Shown: positions 37,146-46,067 of the stretch, in pieces
Position numbering within the stretch: the first letter of the stretch is position 1
Layout of the letters: each line of letters opens with the position of its first letter
NCBI RefSeq assembly: GCF_009602435.1
Contig: NZ_VZDQ01000021.1
Span: 496,001 to 560,000, forward strand
Direction: 5' to 3'
DNA from: Sediminibacillus terrae
GTDB taxonomy: Bacteria > Bacillota > Bacilli > Bacillales > Amphibacillaceae
DNA length: 64,000 nt
The notes under the pieces: generated by a model
Told to the model about the DNA's origin: nothing
The model's database searches: none
The model's input: the letters and a program-made list of their open reading frames with translations, nothing else
Made by a program: the position numbers and the translations under genes

Positions 37146-37678
37146 TGGATATTTCCCTCCTCTCCATATTCCTGCTGCAGAAGCTGCCTCAACGCCTTGA
37201 TGGCCCGATGTTGCGTCGTCTTCACTTTGCTGATACTCCAACCAAGCGTTTCTGCTGTTTCCTTTAAAGAAAATGACTGTATATATCGTAAAATAATGAC
37301 ACTTTTTTGATCCAAACTGCATTTATCGAGACAGTGGTAAATTTGTCTCACTTCTTCATTTTGCTCGGCAATTTCTTCAGGAAGTATCGATTGGTCTTCC
37401 AATTGCTCTCCCCGCTCCCCCCAGTCAAAAAAATCCAGAATCCGCTTCCGTTTATTCGACTGTTTTCGGAAGTAGTCGATTGCCACGTGCCTGGCTATGG
37501 AAAAAAGCCATGTTTTTTCGCTGCTTTCACCCTTGAAAGTGTGATAAGATTTCAATACTTTAATATACACTTCCTGAACGAGGTCTTCTGCCTGTTCTTT
37601 ATCCTTTGTCATATATATTAAAAATTGGTATAAATCCTGGTGATATTTTTTATACAAATCCTGAAAAACGGCTTTCAT
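37142..37678 (-). CDS. sigX: ECF sigma factor SigX
   Basis: Extracytoplasmic-function sigma factor; in B. subtilis SigX adjusts envelope charge and resistance to cationic antimicrobial peptides. 178 residues: region 2 with YQFLIYMTKDKEQAEDLVQEVYIKV (in part), WLFSIARHVAIDYFR (region 2.4/-10 reading) and region 4 with HTH SLKETAETLGWSISKVKTTQHRA (in part). ATG 37678 has GGGGGAT 6 bases upstream; the longer open frame runs through the promoter. Autoregulation is likely (37703-37729). Confidence 0.93.
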   Translation of the reverse strand: MKAVFQDLYKKYHQDLYQFLIYMTKDKEQAEDLVQEVYIKVLKSYHTFKGESSEKTWLFSIARHVAIDYFRKQSNKRKRILDFFDWGERGEQLEDQSILPEEIAEQNEEVRQIYHCLDKCSLDQKSVIILRYIQSFSLKETAETLGWSISKVKTTQHRAIKALRQLLQQEYGEEGNIQ

Positions 37679-37702
37679 GCCAGATCCCCCGTTTACTATA
37701 TT

Positions 37703-37729
37703 GTCGGAGTGCGAAGCAAAAAGGTTACA
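37703..37729 (-). promoter_or_regulatory. SigX-type autoregulatory promoter
   Basis: On the minus strand TGTAAC (37724-37729) then, after 17 bases, CGAC (37703-37706), matching the ECF pattern -35 (T)GnAAC and -10 CGnC that SigX recognises. It is about 28 bases upstream of the sigX ATG. Confidence 0.65.
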
Positions 37730-37798
37730 ATGAATGAACTTTTTTGTCAATCGCTTCTATTATAACGTTATTCATTGCTTTCTTTTAGAGGTAAGCCC

Positions 37799-37834
37799 AA
37801 AAAAATACCAGCTATTTACTAGCTGGTATTTTTC
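37799..37834 (-). terminator. Terminator overlapping the end of the ECF S gene
   Basis: AAAATACCAGCTA and TAGCTGGTATTTTTTT arms; the stop codon of the 37812 gene lies in the loop. The hairpin is symmetric and followed by T runs in both directions. Confidence 0.85.
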
Positions 37835-38333
37835 CATATTCTGAATTACGTAGATATCGTCTGAAAACCCTGGAGAACACCGGGAACAGAATTGCCATAA
37901 ATATCCCGTTTCCTACTGCATGATACGTATCGAACGGTAAACCTAAAAGGTAATAAGAAAGAAAGTTTCCCGCCACTGAGAAGGTTGCCAGGGAAACAAT
38001 CAATCCGTAAAGGTAACCACAAATGACGGCAAAAACAACCATCACCGGCAGGGGGACGGCTCTCCAGTACTTCCCGATCAGTCCGCTCATCAATCCGATT
38101 AATGCCCAGCCAACTATCTGCCAAACAGTCCAAAGCCCCATACCGAGAAACAAATTGGAAAGATAAGTTGTCAGTCCAGCAAGCAAAATCCCGGATACAG
38201 GCCCTAAAAAGAATCCGCAAATAATAATCAGAACAGTAACCGGCTGCACATTGGGAAGAAACTGAAAGGTGTACCTTCCCACGACTGCAAGTGCTGCGAG
38301 AACTGCAATCAAAGTAAGCTTATACGTATTCAC
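37812..38333 (-). CDS. ECF transporter S component, probably for cobalamin
   Basis: 173-residue, highly hydrophobic protein with about six transmembrane helices and the substrate-binding subunit layout of energy-coupling-factor vitamin transporters (LAALAVVGRY near the N terminus, GFFLGPVSGILLAGLTTYLS, WTVWQIVGWALIG). GTG start six bases after the lipoprotein gene. The shared EcfA/EcfT energising module is not in the window. Cobalamin (or a corrinoid) as substrate is inferred from the riboswitch upstream and the DUF4430 partner, not from the protein itself. Riboflavin is the alternative; B. subtilis has such a transporter (fmnP) near fer. Confidence 0.8.
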   Translation of the reverse strand: MNTYKLTLIAVLAALAVVGRYTFQFLPNVQPVTVLIIICGFFLGPVSGILLAGLTTYLSNLFLGMGLWTVWQIVGWALIGLMSGLIGKYWRAVPLPVMVVFAVICGYLYGLIVSLATFSVAGNFLSYYLLGLPFDTYHAVGNGIFMAILFPVFSRVFRRYLRNSEYGKIPASK

Positions 38334-38338
38334 TCAGA

Positions 38339-38758
38339 TCATTCCATGGCGTGCAAATCGAACGTGACTTCATCTTCCGGGCTTAATTCGTACTCGTTAG
38401 CCCCGACTTCAGCCATTTCTCCATTGACGGTGTACATCCAGTATTTCCCTTCCTCTTCGTTTTGGCTGACACCCTCAATCGAAGTTATAAAGCCATCCGC
38501 TTCCTCTACTTCGAAGTTTTCTTTCATCACATCAAGCAAAATGGCTCCTTCTTCGATTTCCACTTCTTTTTCAGCGATGACGTTGTCTCCTTCATCCTCT
38601 GAAATGGTGACCATCACCGCCTCTTGGCTTTCAGAATCGCCGGATTGTTCCGTTTTCGCCGTATCATTGTTTGACGTATCCTGCTCCTGATCAGCACAGC
38701 CGGTCATGATACCAGCGGCAAACAACAAACTGAATAACGAAAATAAAAACTTCTTCAT
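38339..38758 (-). CDS. DUF4430 lipoprotein, probable cobalamin-binding
   Basis: 139-residue lipoprotein: signal peptide with lipobox GIMTGC (Cys at about 21), a low-complexity acidic linker (22-47) and a C-terminal DUF4430 domain with LDVMKENFEVEE, FITSIEG and YWMYTVNGEM, the fold also present at the C terminus of intrinsic factor and transcobalamin. Cotranscribed with the S component and under the cobalamin riboswitch, it is likely the extracellular capture protein. GGAGG lies upstream of the ATG. Binding itself is inferred. Confidence 0.82.
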   Translation of the reverse strand: MKKFLFSLFSLLFAAGIMTGCADQEQDTSNNDTAKTEQSGDSESQEAVMVTISEDEGDNVIAEKEVEIEEGAILLDVMKENFEVEEADGFITSIEGVSQNEEEGKYWMYTVNGEMAEVGANEYELSPEDEVTFDLHAME

Positions 38759-38812
38759 TTACTCCAACCTCCCAATGATAATTTTCAGGGACAGGCAAGT
38801 GCTAGTTATGTA

Positions 38813-38847
38813 TACTAATAAAAGCTTATCTTCTGAGAAGATAAGCT
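38813..38847 (-). terminator. Riboswitch expression-platform terminator
   Basis: AGCTTATCTTCT and AGAAGATAAGCT arms followed by TTTATTAG on the minus strand, between the cobalamin aptamer and the DUF4430 ribosome binding site. Likely formed when the vitamin is bound. Confidence 0.8.
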
Positions 38848-38914
38848 AAAGAGACAAACCAGCTTACATGGATGGCAAACCACTCACCGGCAGCCTCAAA
38901 CACTCAATCCCCGA

Positions 38915-39110
38915 AGGTTTGAAACAGGCAACGGCGGCAGGTCTACTGGCTCGTGCATCTTCCTACTTTGGAACCTTCCCATGATAAAAACTCACAGTGG
39001 TTCATCCATTTCGTACGCACTTACAGTTGCGAGGACAGCTCTGGTGTTTCACCAGATTCCCTTTTCAGCCCGCCAGACGGGAAAACCCGCCTGGAAAGCA
39101 CCGCAGTATT
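38915..39110 (-). ncRNA. Cobalamin (B12) riboswitch
   Basis: On the minus strand the conserved elements occur in order: GGTGCTTTCC, GGGAATCTGGTGAAACACC, GCTGTCCTCGCAACTGTAA, AACCACTG, ATGGGAAGG and finally the B12 box GAGCCAGTAGACCTGCC (its core at 38936-38943). Spacing and order agree with adenosylcobalamin aptamers. A terminator hairpin follows, so ligand binding should turn the DUF4430-ECF operon off. Confidence 0.92.
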
Positions 39111-39205
39111 CTATTTAATTTCCAGCAATAATTCTATCACAGTTACCTATAATTAGGAAGCTGCAATGTTACATAAGGAACAAGATTATTCCTCAAGTTC
39201 AACGA

Positions 39206-40966
39206 TTATTCGATGTTTTTCGGAAGCCGGAAGGTGAAGGTCGTTCCTTCTTCCACTTTGCTTTGGACTGTCAACGAGCCTTGGTGCGCCTGCATGATGT
39301 TTTTTGCAATCGCAAGGCCTAAACCGGTCCCCGTCTTGCTGTTCTCCCTCTTCCTGGATTTGTCTGCTTTATAAAACCGTTCAAATACAAAGGGCAAATC
39401 ATCGGCTGGAATACCAGCACCCTCATCCTTGATCGAGCAGACCACTTCTTTTTCATCTTCAACTAGAATAATTCTGACTTTTCCACCCGAAAAAGAATGC
39501 TTGATCGCATTGTCGATAAGGTTCGTAAAAACTTGTTCAATTTTGTCCGGATCGAACGTAAGCTGTTTAACGTGAAGATTATTTTCAAGTGATAACGAAA
39601 CTGCTTTTTCTTGTGCCATGCCGCTGAACTTTTTGATGATCCGGCCTAAAAACGGTGCCATATCCACTCTCTCCAATTCCAATTGGATATGGCCGGATTC
39701 CATTCTCGCCAAATCAAGCAATTCATTTACAAGTCTGCCGATTCGCAGCGATTCTTCATGAATGATCCCTGCGAGTTCATTTTTTTCTTCCTTGCTTTCC
39801 GCTATATTGTCAACAATTGCTTCACTGTAACCTTGTAAAAGGGAAATCGGTGTTCGCAGTTCGTGGGACACATTGGCAATAAAATCTTTCCTTAATTTGT
39901 CCAGACGTCTCTCATCCGTCACGTCACGAAAAACTGCTACTGCTCCTCTGACATAGGCCTGATCGTATAAAGGCGTCATGATCATCGCCCAGTTTCTTCC
40001 CTGGATCGAGATTTCCTTCATGACTTCCTTCTCAGTAGCAACAACGGTATCCAACGTATCCATTAATTCCGTTGGCAAGTTCACTTCCTCTTCAGAAGAA
40101 TCATTTTCATAATGCCAGTCTTTGAGAAACTTTTCGGCGGGGGGATTGGAAACCATGATGTTTCCTTTCCGGTTGAGCGTCAAGACGCCATCCGCCATAG
40201 AGCTTAATATACTCGATATTTGTTCTTTTTCCTGCCTCAAAGCATTGATATGAAATTTGAGCTGTCTCCCCATCCTGTTGAATGCCATGGCAAGCTCTCC
40301 AATTTCATCATGAGTCAGGATAGGAACTTTCGTATTGAATTCCCCTTTAGCCAACTCAAAAGCACCTTCGCGCATTTTAATCAAAGGAGAGGTGATCCGG
40401 GAAGAAAGAAAGAAAGCAAAAATGGTTGTAAGAATCAGTGCAACCCCTGCAGCAAGCCAAATAATCCGGGTAGTATGCCTGGATGTCTCTTTCAATACAT
40501 TGAGTGATTGATAGACAAAAACAGCGCCTTTTTGGTTTGGCAGCTTCGTGCCGACTATGATCACTTTATTTTCGGTCCCCGGCAAAATCACTTGTTTCTT
40601 TACCTCTTCATTATCATCGATAACCGACGATAAATCCTTTTCGGACATAAGCCAGTCATAGGAAATGTCCGGCAGACTGCCTTCATTATTTTCGGAAAGC
40701 CAAAAATCATCTTCACCAAAAACGAGTGCAATTTTGCTCGAAGGGTCTTTCACGCGTTCCGTTGTTTCATAAATCAAGCCCCTGTCATCATATTGTTCTA
40801 CCATGACAGAGACTTTCGTTGCTGTTTGCATCAAGTTTTGCTCCGCTTGATCTGCGTTATAGTTCTGGAAAAACTCCAGTAACAAGATAGTCAGGATCAA
40901 TAGAACAAAGGAGACAAGCAAAAGGATAGTAAACCATAGCTTGAAAACCACGCTTCGCCAGAACAT
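39206..40966 (-). CDS. resE: Sensor histidine kinase ResE
   Basis: Senses oxygen limitation/nitric oxide and phosphorylates ResD. 586 residues starting at ATG 40966, which overlaps the resD stop (TGATG). Two transmembrane helices (about 8-30 and 165-188) enclose an external PAS-like domain; then a HAMP domain (GAFELAKGEFNTKVP), a cytoplasmic PAS (SSILSSMADGVLTLN), the dimerisation box FIANVSHELRTPISLLQGY with the phosphorylated histidine, and ATPase boxes NLIDNAIKHS, DEGAGIP and GTGLGLAI. Usual length. Confidence 0.95.
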   Translation of the reverse strand: MFWRSVVFKLWFTILLLVSFVLLILTILLLEFFQNYNADQAEQNLMQTATKVSVMVEQYDDRGLIYETTERVKDPSSKIALVFGEDDFWLSENNEGSLPDISYDWLMSEKDLSSVIDDNEEVKKQVILPGTENKVIIVGTKLPNQKGAVFVYQSLNVLKETSRHTTRIIWLAAGVALILTTIFAFFLSSRITSPLIKMREGAFELAKGEFNTKVPILTHDEIGELAMAFNRMGRQLKFHINALRQEKEQISSILSSMADGVLTLNRKGNIMVSNPPAEKFLKDWHYENDSSEEEVNLPTELMDTLDTVVATEKEVMKEISIQGRNWAMIMTPLYDQAYVRGAVAVFRDVTDERRLDKLRKDFIANVSHELRTPISLLQGYSEAIVDNIAESKEEKNELAGIIHEESLRIGRLVNELLDLARMESGHIQLELERVDMAPFLGRIIKKFSGMAQEKAVSLSLENNLHVKQLTFDPDKIEQVFTNLIDNAIKHSFSGGKVRIILVEDEKEVVCSIKDEGAGIPADDLPFVFERFYKADKSRKRENSKTGTGLGLAIAKNIMQAHQGSLTVQSKVEEGTTFTFRLPKNIE

Positions 40967-41682
40967 CAGTCGCCCTCGACCTCGAACTTGTAACCGACAC
41001 CCCAAACGGTAACGATCATTTTCGCGGCCTCTGCTGAAATTTTGTTTAATTTTTCCCTCAGCCGCTTCACATGAGTATCGACAGTGCGTAAATCACCAAA
41101 GAATTCGTACTTCCAAACTTCTTTCAATAGCTGCTCCCGATCAAAAACTTTGTCTGGCGATCTGGCCAGAAAATACAGCAGCTCATATTCTTTCGGGGTT
41201 AAGCTTACCTCTTTCCCATCCGCTTTGACGCGGTGTGCATCGTTGTCGATGAGCAAATGAGGAAATTCGATCAAATCTCTGGTCGTATGCTCTTCGGCTG
41301 AAAAAGTCTTGGAAGCAGACCGTCGCAATAAAGCCTTCACCCGTAATACGACCTCACGAGGACTGAATGGTTTTACAATATAATCATCTGTCCCAACTTC
41401 AAAACCCTGGACCCGGTTTGCTTCCTCACCTTTTGCAGTGAGCATGATGATCGGGGTATCCTTCTGCTCTCTTATATCTTTGCAAACCTCGATTCCGTCT
41501 TTTCCCGGAAGCATGATGTCCAGCAAAATCAAGTCATAGTCATTTTCGAGTGCCAGCTGCAGACCGAATTCGCCATCTTCCGCTTCTTCCACCAGGTAAT
41601 CTTCTCTTTCCAGATACATCCGGATAAGCCGACGAATTCTCTCTTCATCTTCTACTACTAAAATTTTTTCATTACTGGCCAT
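40966..41682 (-). CDS. resD: Response regulator ResD
   Basis: OmpR-type regulator activating resABC, cytochrome and anaerobic genes. 238 residues: receiver domain (1-120) with acidic pocket EDEE, phosphoacceptor in LILLDIMLPGKDG, K in the IVKPFSPREV region, and a winged-helix DNA-binding domain (about 135-235; PKEYELLYFLARSPDKVFDREQLL, in part, RTVDTHVKRLREKL). Cotranscribed with resE; 44 bases after the resC stop, possibly with an own promoter. Confidence 0.96.
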   Translation of the reverse strand: MASNEKILVVEDEERIRRLIRMYLEREDYLVEEAEDGEFGLQLALENDYDLILLDIMLPGKDGIEVCKDIREQKDTPIIMLTAKGEEANRVQGFEVGTDDYIVKPFSPREVVLRVKALLRRSASKTFSAEEHTTRDLIEFPHLLIDNDAHRVKADGKEVSLTPKEYELLYFLARSPDKVFDREQLLKEVWKYEFFGDLRTVDTHVKRLREKLNKISAEAAKMIVTVWGVGYKFEVEGD

Positions 41683-41726
41683 GCAATCCGCCCCTCATTT
41701 ATATTCTAACTTTTATCATACCGCGA

Positions 41727-42917
41727 TTATGCATAGGAGTGAAGTCCGGCGATAATCAAGTTGACAGCAACCAGATTAAACATGATAATCGCGAACCCTC
41801 CTACTGCCAGCCAAGCAGATTTTTCACCATGCCAGCCGCGGGATAAGCGCAAATGCAGAAAAGCTGCATAGAAAAACCATGTGATCAAGGCCCAAACCTC
41901 TTTGGGATCCCAGCCCCAGAAGCGATCCCACGCCTGTTGAGCCCAGATCATGGCAAAAATCAAAGCCCCCAGTGTAAATACCGGAAAACCGATTGCCACT
42001 GCTCGATAAGAAATTTCATCCACCAAGTCCGGATTTGCCCGTTTCAATAATGGTTGAATAGCGGCCGCAATCCGTTTTCTTAAAATCAATCTGGCCAATA
42101 AATATAAAACTGCTCCAGTCAGGACCGACCAGATCAATGTATTAAATTTCCTTGCAGCATTTTCGCCATGCATCCAACCAGGTGCTTCGAACCATGGCTG
42201 CATTACCCCTTCTGACAGCAACTCTCCGTCATTCGGGCCCGTGATGGCAGGCAGCTGATATTCCACAGTCATCTCTTCTCCCTCGACCGGAAATTGGAAC
42301 TCTGCACTGTAGTCAAATGCACTGAACAAGGAAGAAATGATCACAAAACCCAATGTGGAAAAGACCGCATACATGACTACTTCCAGCCAGGTCGTCCGTT
42401 TACTGCGCTGGGTTTGGTCGACTTGCCTTATTAAATAAATCAGTCCCGCTGCAAAGCTCACCGCCAAAATCGCTTCCCCGGTTGCCGCTGTTGTTACATG
42501 TATGTACAACCAATGACTCTTCAGCGAAGGAATAAGCGGAGAGATTTCCCGCGGAAACATGCTTGCATAGGCGATGATCAATAAAGCGACAGGTAACGTG
42601 AATAGCCCAAGCAGATTCAATCGGTAAATAAAATAGATAATGATAAAAGCAAAAACGAGCATCATGCCGAAAAAGGTCGTGAACTCAAACAGATTACTTA
42701 CCGGTGCGTGCTGACTTGCAATCCACCTGGTGATAAAATAGCCTACTTGGGTCAAAAAACCGATAATGGTGATAGTTATGGCGACTTTCCCTAACGTTCC
42801 ATTGCCTTTATCTGTCCGTTTGTCGCGAATCGTACCACCAAAAACGAACGTCGCCACTAAATATAATACGAACGCAATATATAGAAGCGTACTGCTTACC
42901 TGAGTCAAATCTCCCAT
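41727..42917 (-). CDS. resC: Cytochrome c biogenesis protein ResC (CcsA-type)
   Basis: Haem-handling membrane protein of cytochrome c maturation system II. 396 residues with about eight transmembrane helices and the tryptophan-rich WWD-type motif [18 protein letters not shown] near residue 310 (conserved histidines in HVTTAATGE and [14 protein letters not shown]). ATG 42917 follows GGAGGAG. It partners ResB, immediately upstream. Confidence 0.95.
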   Translation of the reverse strand: MGDLTQVSSTLLYIAFVLYLVATFVFGGTIRDKRTDKGNGTLGKVAITITIIGFLTQVGYFITRWIASQHAPVSNLFEFTTFFGMMLVFAFIIIYFIYRLNLLGLFTLPVALLIIAYASMFPREISPLIPSLKSHWLYIHVTTAATGEAILAVSFAAGLIYLIRQVDQTQRSKRTTWLEVVMYAVFSTLGFVIISSLFSAFDYSAEFQFPVEGEEMTVEYQLPAITGPNDGELLSEGVMQPWFEAPGWMHGENAARKFNTLIWSVLTGAVLYLLARLILRKRIAAAIQPLLKRANPDLVDEISYRAVAIGFPVFTLGALIFAMIWAQQAWDRFWGWDPKEVWALITWFFYAAFLHLRLSRGWHGEKSAWLAVGGFAIIMFNLVAVNLIIAGLHSYA

Positions 42918-42953
42918 CGTTCTCCTCCTTCCGCCGTTTGTTAACAAACGGGG

Positions 42954-44588
42954 TTATTGCTTGATTTCCTGTTGATCCTCTACCATATTAACACCGGTTC
43001 CATCAATCGCTTTCTCGATTTCCCGCTTGATACCATACCAGTTTTTGTTTGTATGGGCAGCAAGCATCACTCCCGAATCGCTTGGATGGATCCAAACTCT
43101 ACGGTGCTGCCAGTACATACCCTGGATGACACCAATCATGAAAATCAGACCTCCAAGCGCGATGATAGGAAGGGTGTAATCTCGCTTCAGTGTCAGTCCT
43201 GTTACATCTCGGACTTCGAAATTCTGCAATCCTACCTTATAGTCGTTTTCTCCCGACGCATCGACATTTCTGCCGATCCCCGCAAAACTTACTTCAGGCG
43301 TCTCTTCCCCCGGAGGGTAAACGAAGAAGACAAAGGCCGGATTTCGCGGATACTTGGATTGGGATGCAGGTGTTCCATCATCCATGTAATATTCAGGGAA
43401 GTATTGGTCAATGACCACCCGGAATCCGTTATCAAGCTCATACTCATATTCTGGATCCATCAAATTGACCGTGAAGCTGGCTAGCGCCTCTTCTGATTCA
43501 TCGTCAGTTTCATGGATTTTAAATGTCATGGATTCAAACTCATCAAGCTGATAACTCGATTGGTAAAGAGCATATCCGTCGAACTTCAAAGGTCTGTTCA
43601 CTTGGATACTGCCTTCCTTCACCTTCTCTAACTCTGGGTCTTCTCCTGTTACAGCTTCTCCAGAAGCTTTATAAATGACTGCATCTGTCTGGTAGTTACT
43701 AGGTACAGCACCGCCTTGTTTTTGAATGGCTTCCTGGTAACGTTCATCGTTTTCATCGTATGTTTCCATGATGAAATCTTTGTTTTTCACATAATACTGT
43801 TGGTCAGTATCCGGTACTACGGCTGTTTCCCCTTCCCGTACCCAAACATAATCGTCTATGTACATGAACGGAATGAACCGCATCAGCGCCCCCAACAAAA
43901 ATACAATCAAACCAATATGGTTGACGTACGGTCCCCATCTGGAAAAACGGCCTTTTTCAGCGAGTATATGACCGTCTTGTTCCGTGATTTTGTACCGTTG
44001 CTTTTTCAGTCGATTTTTTACATGCTCCACATCCTCAGCGGATATATTCTCCGACTCGCTGAACAATCGCTGTTTCTGCAAAAATGCTTTATGCCGCTTC
44101 GGCTTCTGCATTTTCAACGCTCTCCGTAGTGGAACATAACGATCAATGCTGGCAATGATGATGGATGTACCGATCATCGCAATTAAGATCATATACCACC
44201 AGGAGCTGTATAAGTTATGCAAACCAAGTTGATAATAAATCTTGCCAAGTATTCCATACTGGTCGGCATAATGCTGTGCCGGATCCACGTTCGGCGGTAT
44301 GTACATTTCCTGAGGAAAAATCGTTCCGACCGCAGAAGCAATCAAGGTTATGACGATTAGCGTCACACCTACCTTCACCGATGAAAAGAAATTCCAAATC
44401 TTATCGATCACCGACTTATTGTAGGTTTGCGACCTTCTTGCGCTGCCCTCGTACCGCATGTTCAATAGTTTTCCGGGTTTATTGCCATCGATGTGTTGAT
44501 TTTTTTCAATCGGCTTTCCGCAAGCTTCACACAACACAGTACCTTCCGGATTGACGTGACCGCAAGATTCACAAGTAATTCGTTTCAT
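42954..44588 (-). CDS. resB: Cytochrome c biogenesis protein ResB
   Basis: Membrane component of system II that with ResC delivers haem to apocytochrome c. 544 residues. It begins with a four-cysteine zinc ribbon (CESCGHVNPEGTVLCEAC, residues 5-22), also present in B. subtilis ResB, then the conserved YEGSARRSQTYN, three transmembrane helices early (about 70-95, 130-150, 215-235), a large external domain, and one near the C terminus. Confidence 0.95.
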   Translation of the reverse strand: MKRITCESCGHVNPEGTVLCEACGKPIEKNQHIDGNKPGKLLNMRYEGSARRSQTYNKSVIDKIWNFFSSVKVGVTLIVITLIASAVGTIFPQEMYIPPNVDPAQHYADQYGILGKIYYQLGLHNLYSSWWYMILIAMIGTSIIIASIDRYVPLRRALKMQKPKRHKAFLQKQRLFSESENISAEDVEHVKNRLKKQRYKITEQDGHILAEKGRFSRWGPYVNHIGLIVFLLGALMRFIPFMYIDDYVWVREGETAVVPDTDQQYYVKNKDFIMETYDENDERYQEAIQKQGGAVPSNYQTDAVIYKASGEAVTGEDPELEKVKEGSIQVNRPLKFDGYALYQSSYQLDEFESMTFKIHETDDESEEALASFTVNLMDPEYEYELDNGFRVVIDQYFPEYYMDDGTPASQSKYPRNPAFVFFVYPPGEETPEVSFAGIGRNVDASGENDYKVGLQNFEVRDVTGLTLKRDYTLPIIALGGLIFMIGVIQGMYWQHRRVWIHPSDSGVMLAAHTNKNWYGIKREIEKAIDGTGVNMVEDQQEIKQ

Positions 44589-44616
44589 TCCTATCCCTCA
44601 CAATTTTCCGCTGTTG

Positions 44617-45189
44617 TTATTGAGGTTCGATTTTTTTCAAGTACCCCTCCAACCGATCAAGTGTCAATTCGCCCGATACTTTTTCCACGACTTCGCCATC
44701 TGCGTTGATAAACAAAGTGGAAGGAAGCTCGCCGACATCATATAATTCCAATACTTGTCCTCCATTATCTCGGACAATCGGAAAGCTAAGCTCATACTTA
44801 TCGACGAATCGGTTCACGACTAAATCGTTCGAATCCATACTGACAGCTAAGATTTCTACACCTTTTTCTTTGTATTCAGGATAAAGGCTTTCCATATACG
44901 GCATTTCTTCCTTACATGGTCCGCAGTAAGTGGCCCAGAAATTAAGCATGACCCCTTTGCCTTTCAAATCATCTAGGGATACTTCTCCGCCTTCTCCGTT
45001 GAGGCGTTCCAATTTAAAATTGGGTGCCTCGGTCCCCACGCCAATCACTGTTTTATCCTTTGTAAAATTAGACACCAACGCAAATACCACCGCAGCCAGC
45101 AAAACTAGCAGGATGCTCGAACGGAAAAGAAGACGCAGATTCTTCTTTCTTTGTTTTTGTTTTTTTGCTTCTTCTACTTTACTCAACAT
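44617..45189 (-). CDS. resA: Thiol-disulfide oxidoreductase ResA
   Basis: Membrane-anchored thioredoxin-like protein that reduces the apocytochrome c haem-binding cysteines outside the membrane. 190 residues: one N-terminal anchor (about 23-45) and a thioredoxin fold with FWATYCGPCKEEMPYM near residue 98. Its active site is CGPC, whereas B. subtilis ResA has CEPC; the glutamate is missing, which may alter redox behaviour. First gene of the resABC operon. Confidence 0.92.
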   Translation of the reverse strand: MLSKVEEAKKQKQRKKNLRLLFRSSILLVLLAAVVFALVSNFTKDKTVIGVGTEAPNFKLERLNGEGGEVSLDDLKGKGVMLNFWATYCGPCKEEMPYMESLYPEYKEKGVEILAVSMDSNDLVVNRFVDKYELSFPIVRDNGGQVLELYDVGELPSTLFINADGEVVEKVSGELTLDRLEGYLKKIEPQ

Positions 45190-45240
45190 GCTCACTCCCT
45201 ACGCCATTATATCATTAAAAGCAAGCGCAATATTTGAACA

Positions 45241-45981
45241 TTATTTAACATTTTCTTCTGCGAGCGTACGCAGCTTCTTTACTTCATGCGGGGTCAGCTC
45301 CCGGCATTCACCTGCATTCAAACCGTGCAAATTCAAAAAAGCATACTCCTCCCGTTTTAATTTATCAACCGGATAATGCAAGGCTTCCATCATTCGGCGA
45401 ATGTGTCGGTTTTTCCCCGCATGCAAAACAATTTTTATGATCGCGGTATTTTTCTTTGCATCCGTCGACAATATTTTTGCATATGACGCCCTTAATCGTT
45501 CACCATCTGACACGACCCCTTTTTTCATTTGCCGTAAAGCTTCTTTATCAGGTATCCCCTTTGTCTTGGCAACATAAACCTTGTCTATTTTATGTTTCGG
45601 ATGCATGAGAAGATTGGCAAAGTCGCCGTCATTGGTCAAAAGCAGCAAACCGGAAGTATCGTAGTCGAGTCTTCCTATCGGGAACACTCGTTGGTCGATC
45701 TCAGGCAGGTAATCCGTTACGACTTTTCGGTTTTTATCATCTTGCACGCTGGAAATAACCCCACGCGGTTTATAGAGAAGATAATAAACGGGTTCTTCTT
45801 TCTCCAGGGGTATCCCGTTCACTTCGACTTTGTCCTCGGAAGAAACTTTTGTACCCAGCGTGGTCACCACCTGTCCGTTAACCTTCACTTTCCCTTCTTC
45901 GATTAGTTTTTCCGCTTTCCGCCGGGAAGTGATTCCGCTTTGTGCAATCACCTTTTGCAGCCTTTCCTGTTCATTAGCCAT
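45241..45981 (-). CDS. rluB: 23S rRNA pseudouridine synthase RluB
   Basis: Forms pseudouridine at 23S rRNA position 2605 (E. coli numbering). 246 residues: S4 RNA-binding domain (1-62, RLQKVIAQSGITSRRKAEKLI), catalytic motif GRLDYDTSGLLLLTNDGD with the active aspartate near residue 103, and KNRHIRRMMEALHYPV near 193. It lies between spmB and resA as in B. subtilis. Confidence 0.95.
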   Translation of the reverse strand: MANEQERLQKVIAQSGITSRRKAEKLIEEGKVKVNGQVVTTLGTKVSSEDKVEVNGIPLEKEEPVYYLLYKPRGVISSVQDDKNRKVVTDYLPEIDQRVFPIGRLDYDTSGLLLLTNDGDFANLLMHPKHKIDKVYVAKTKGIPDKEALRQMKKGVVSDGERLRASYAKILSTDAKKNTAIIKIVLHAGKNRHIRRMMEALHYPVDKLKREEYAFLNLHGLNAGECRELTPHEVKKLRTLAEENVK

Positions 45982-46067
45982 TTTATCACCAAATTTTCTT
46001 GTATTTTTTAAATCTTTTACTGGTCCCTTTTGGACAATAAGAAGAGCGTTAACTAGAAAGTCAACGC

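Noticed and set aside
42954-44588. N-terminal zinc ribbon of ResB as a novel fusion
   Set aside because: B. subtilis ResB has the same cysteine-rich start, so it is the normal family architecture.
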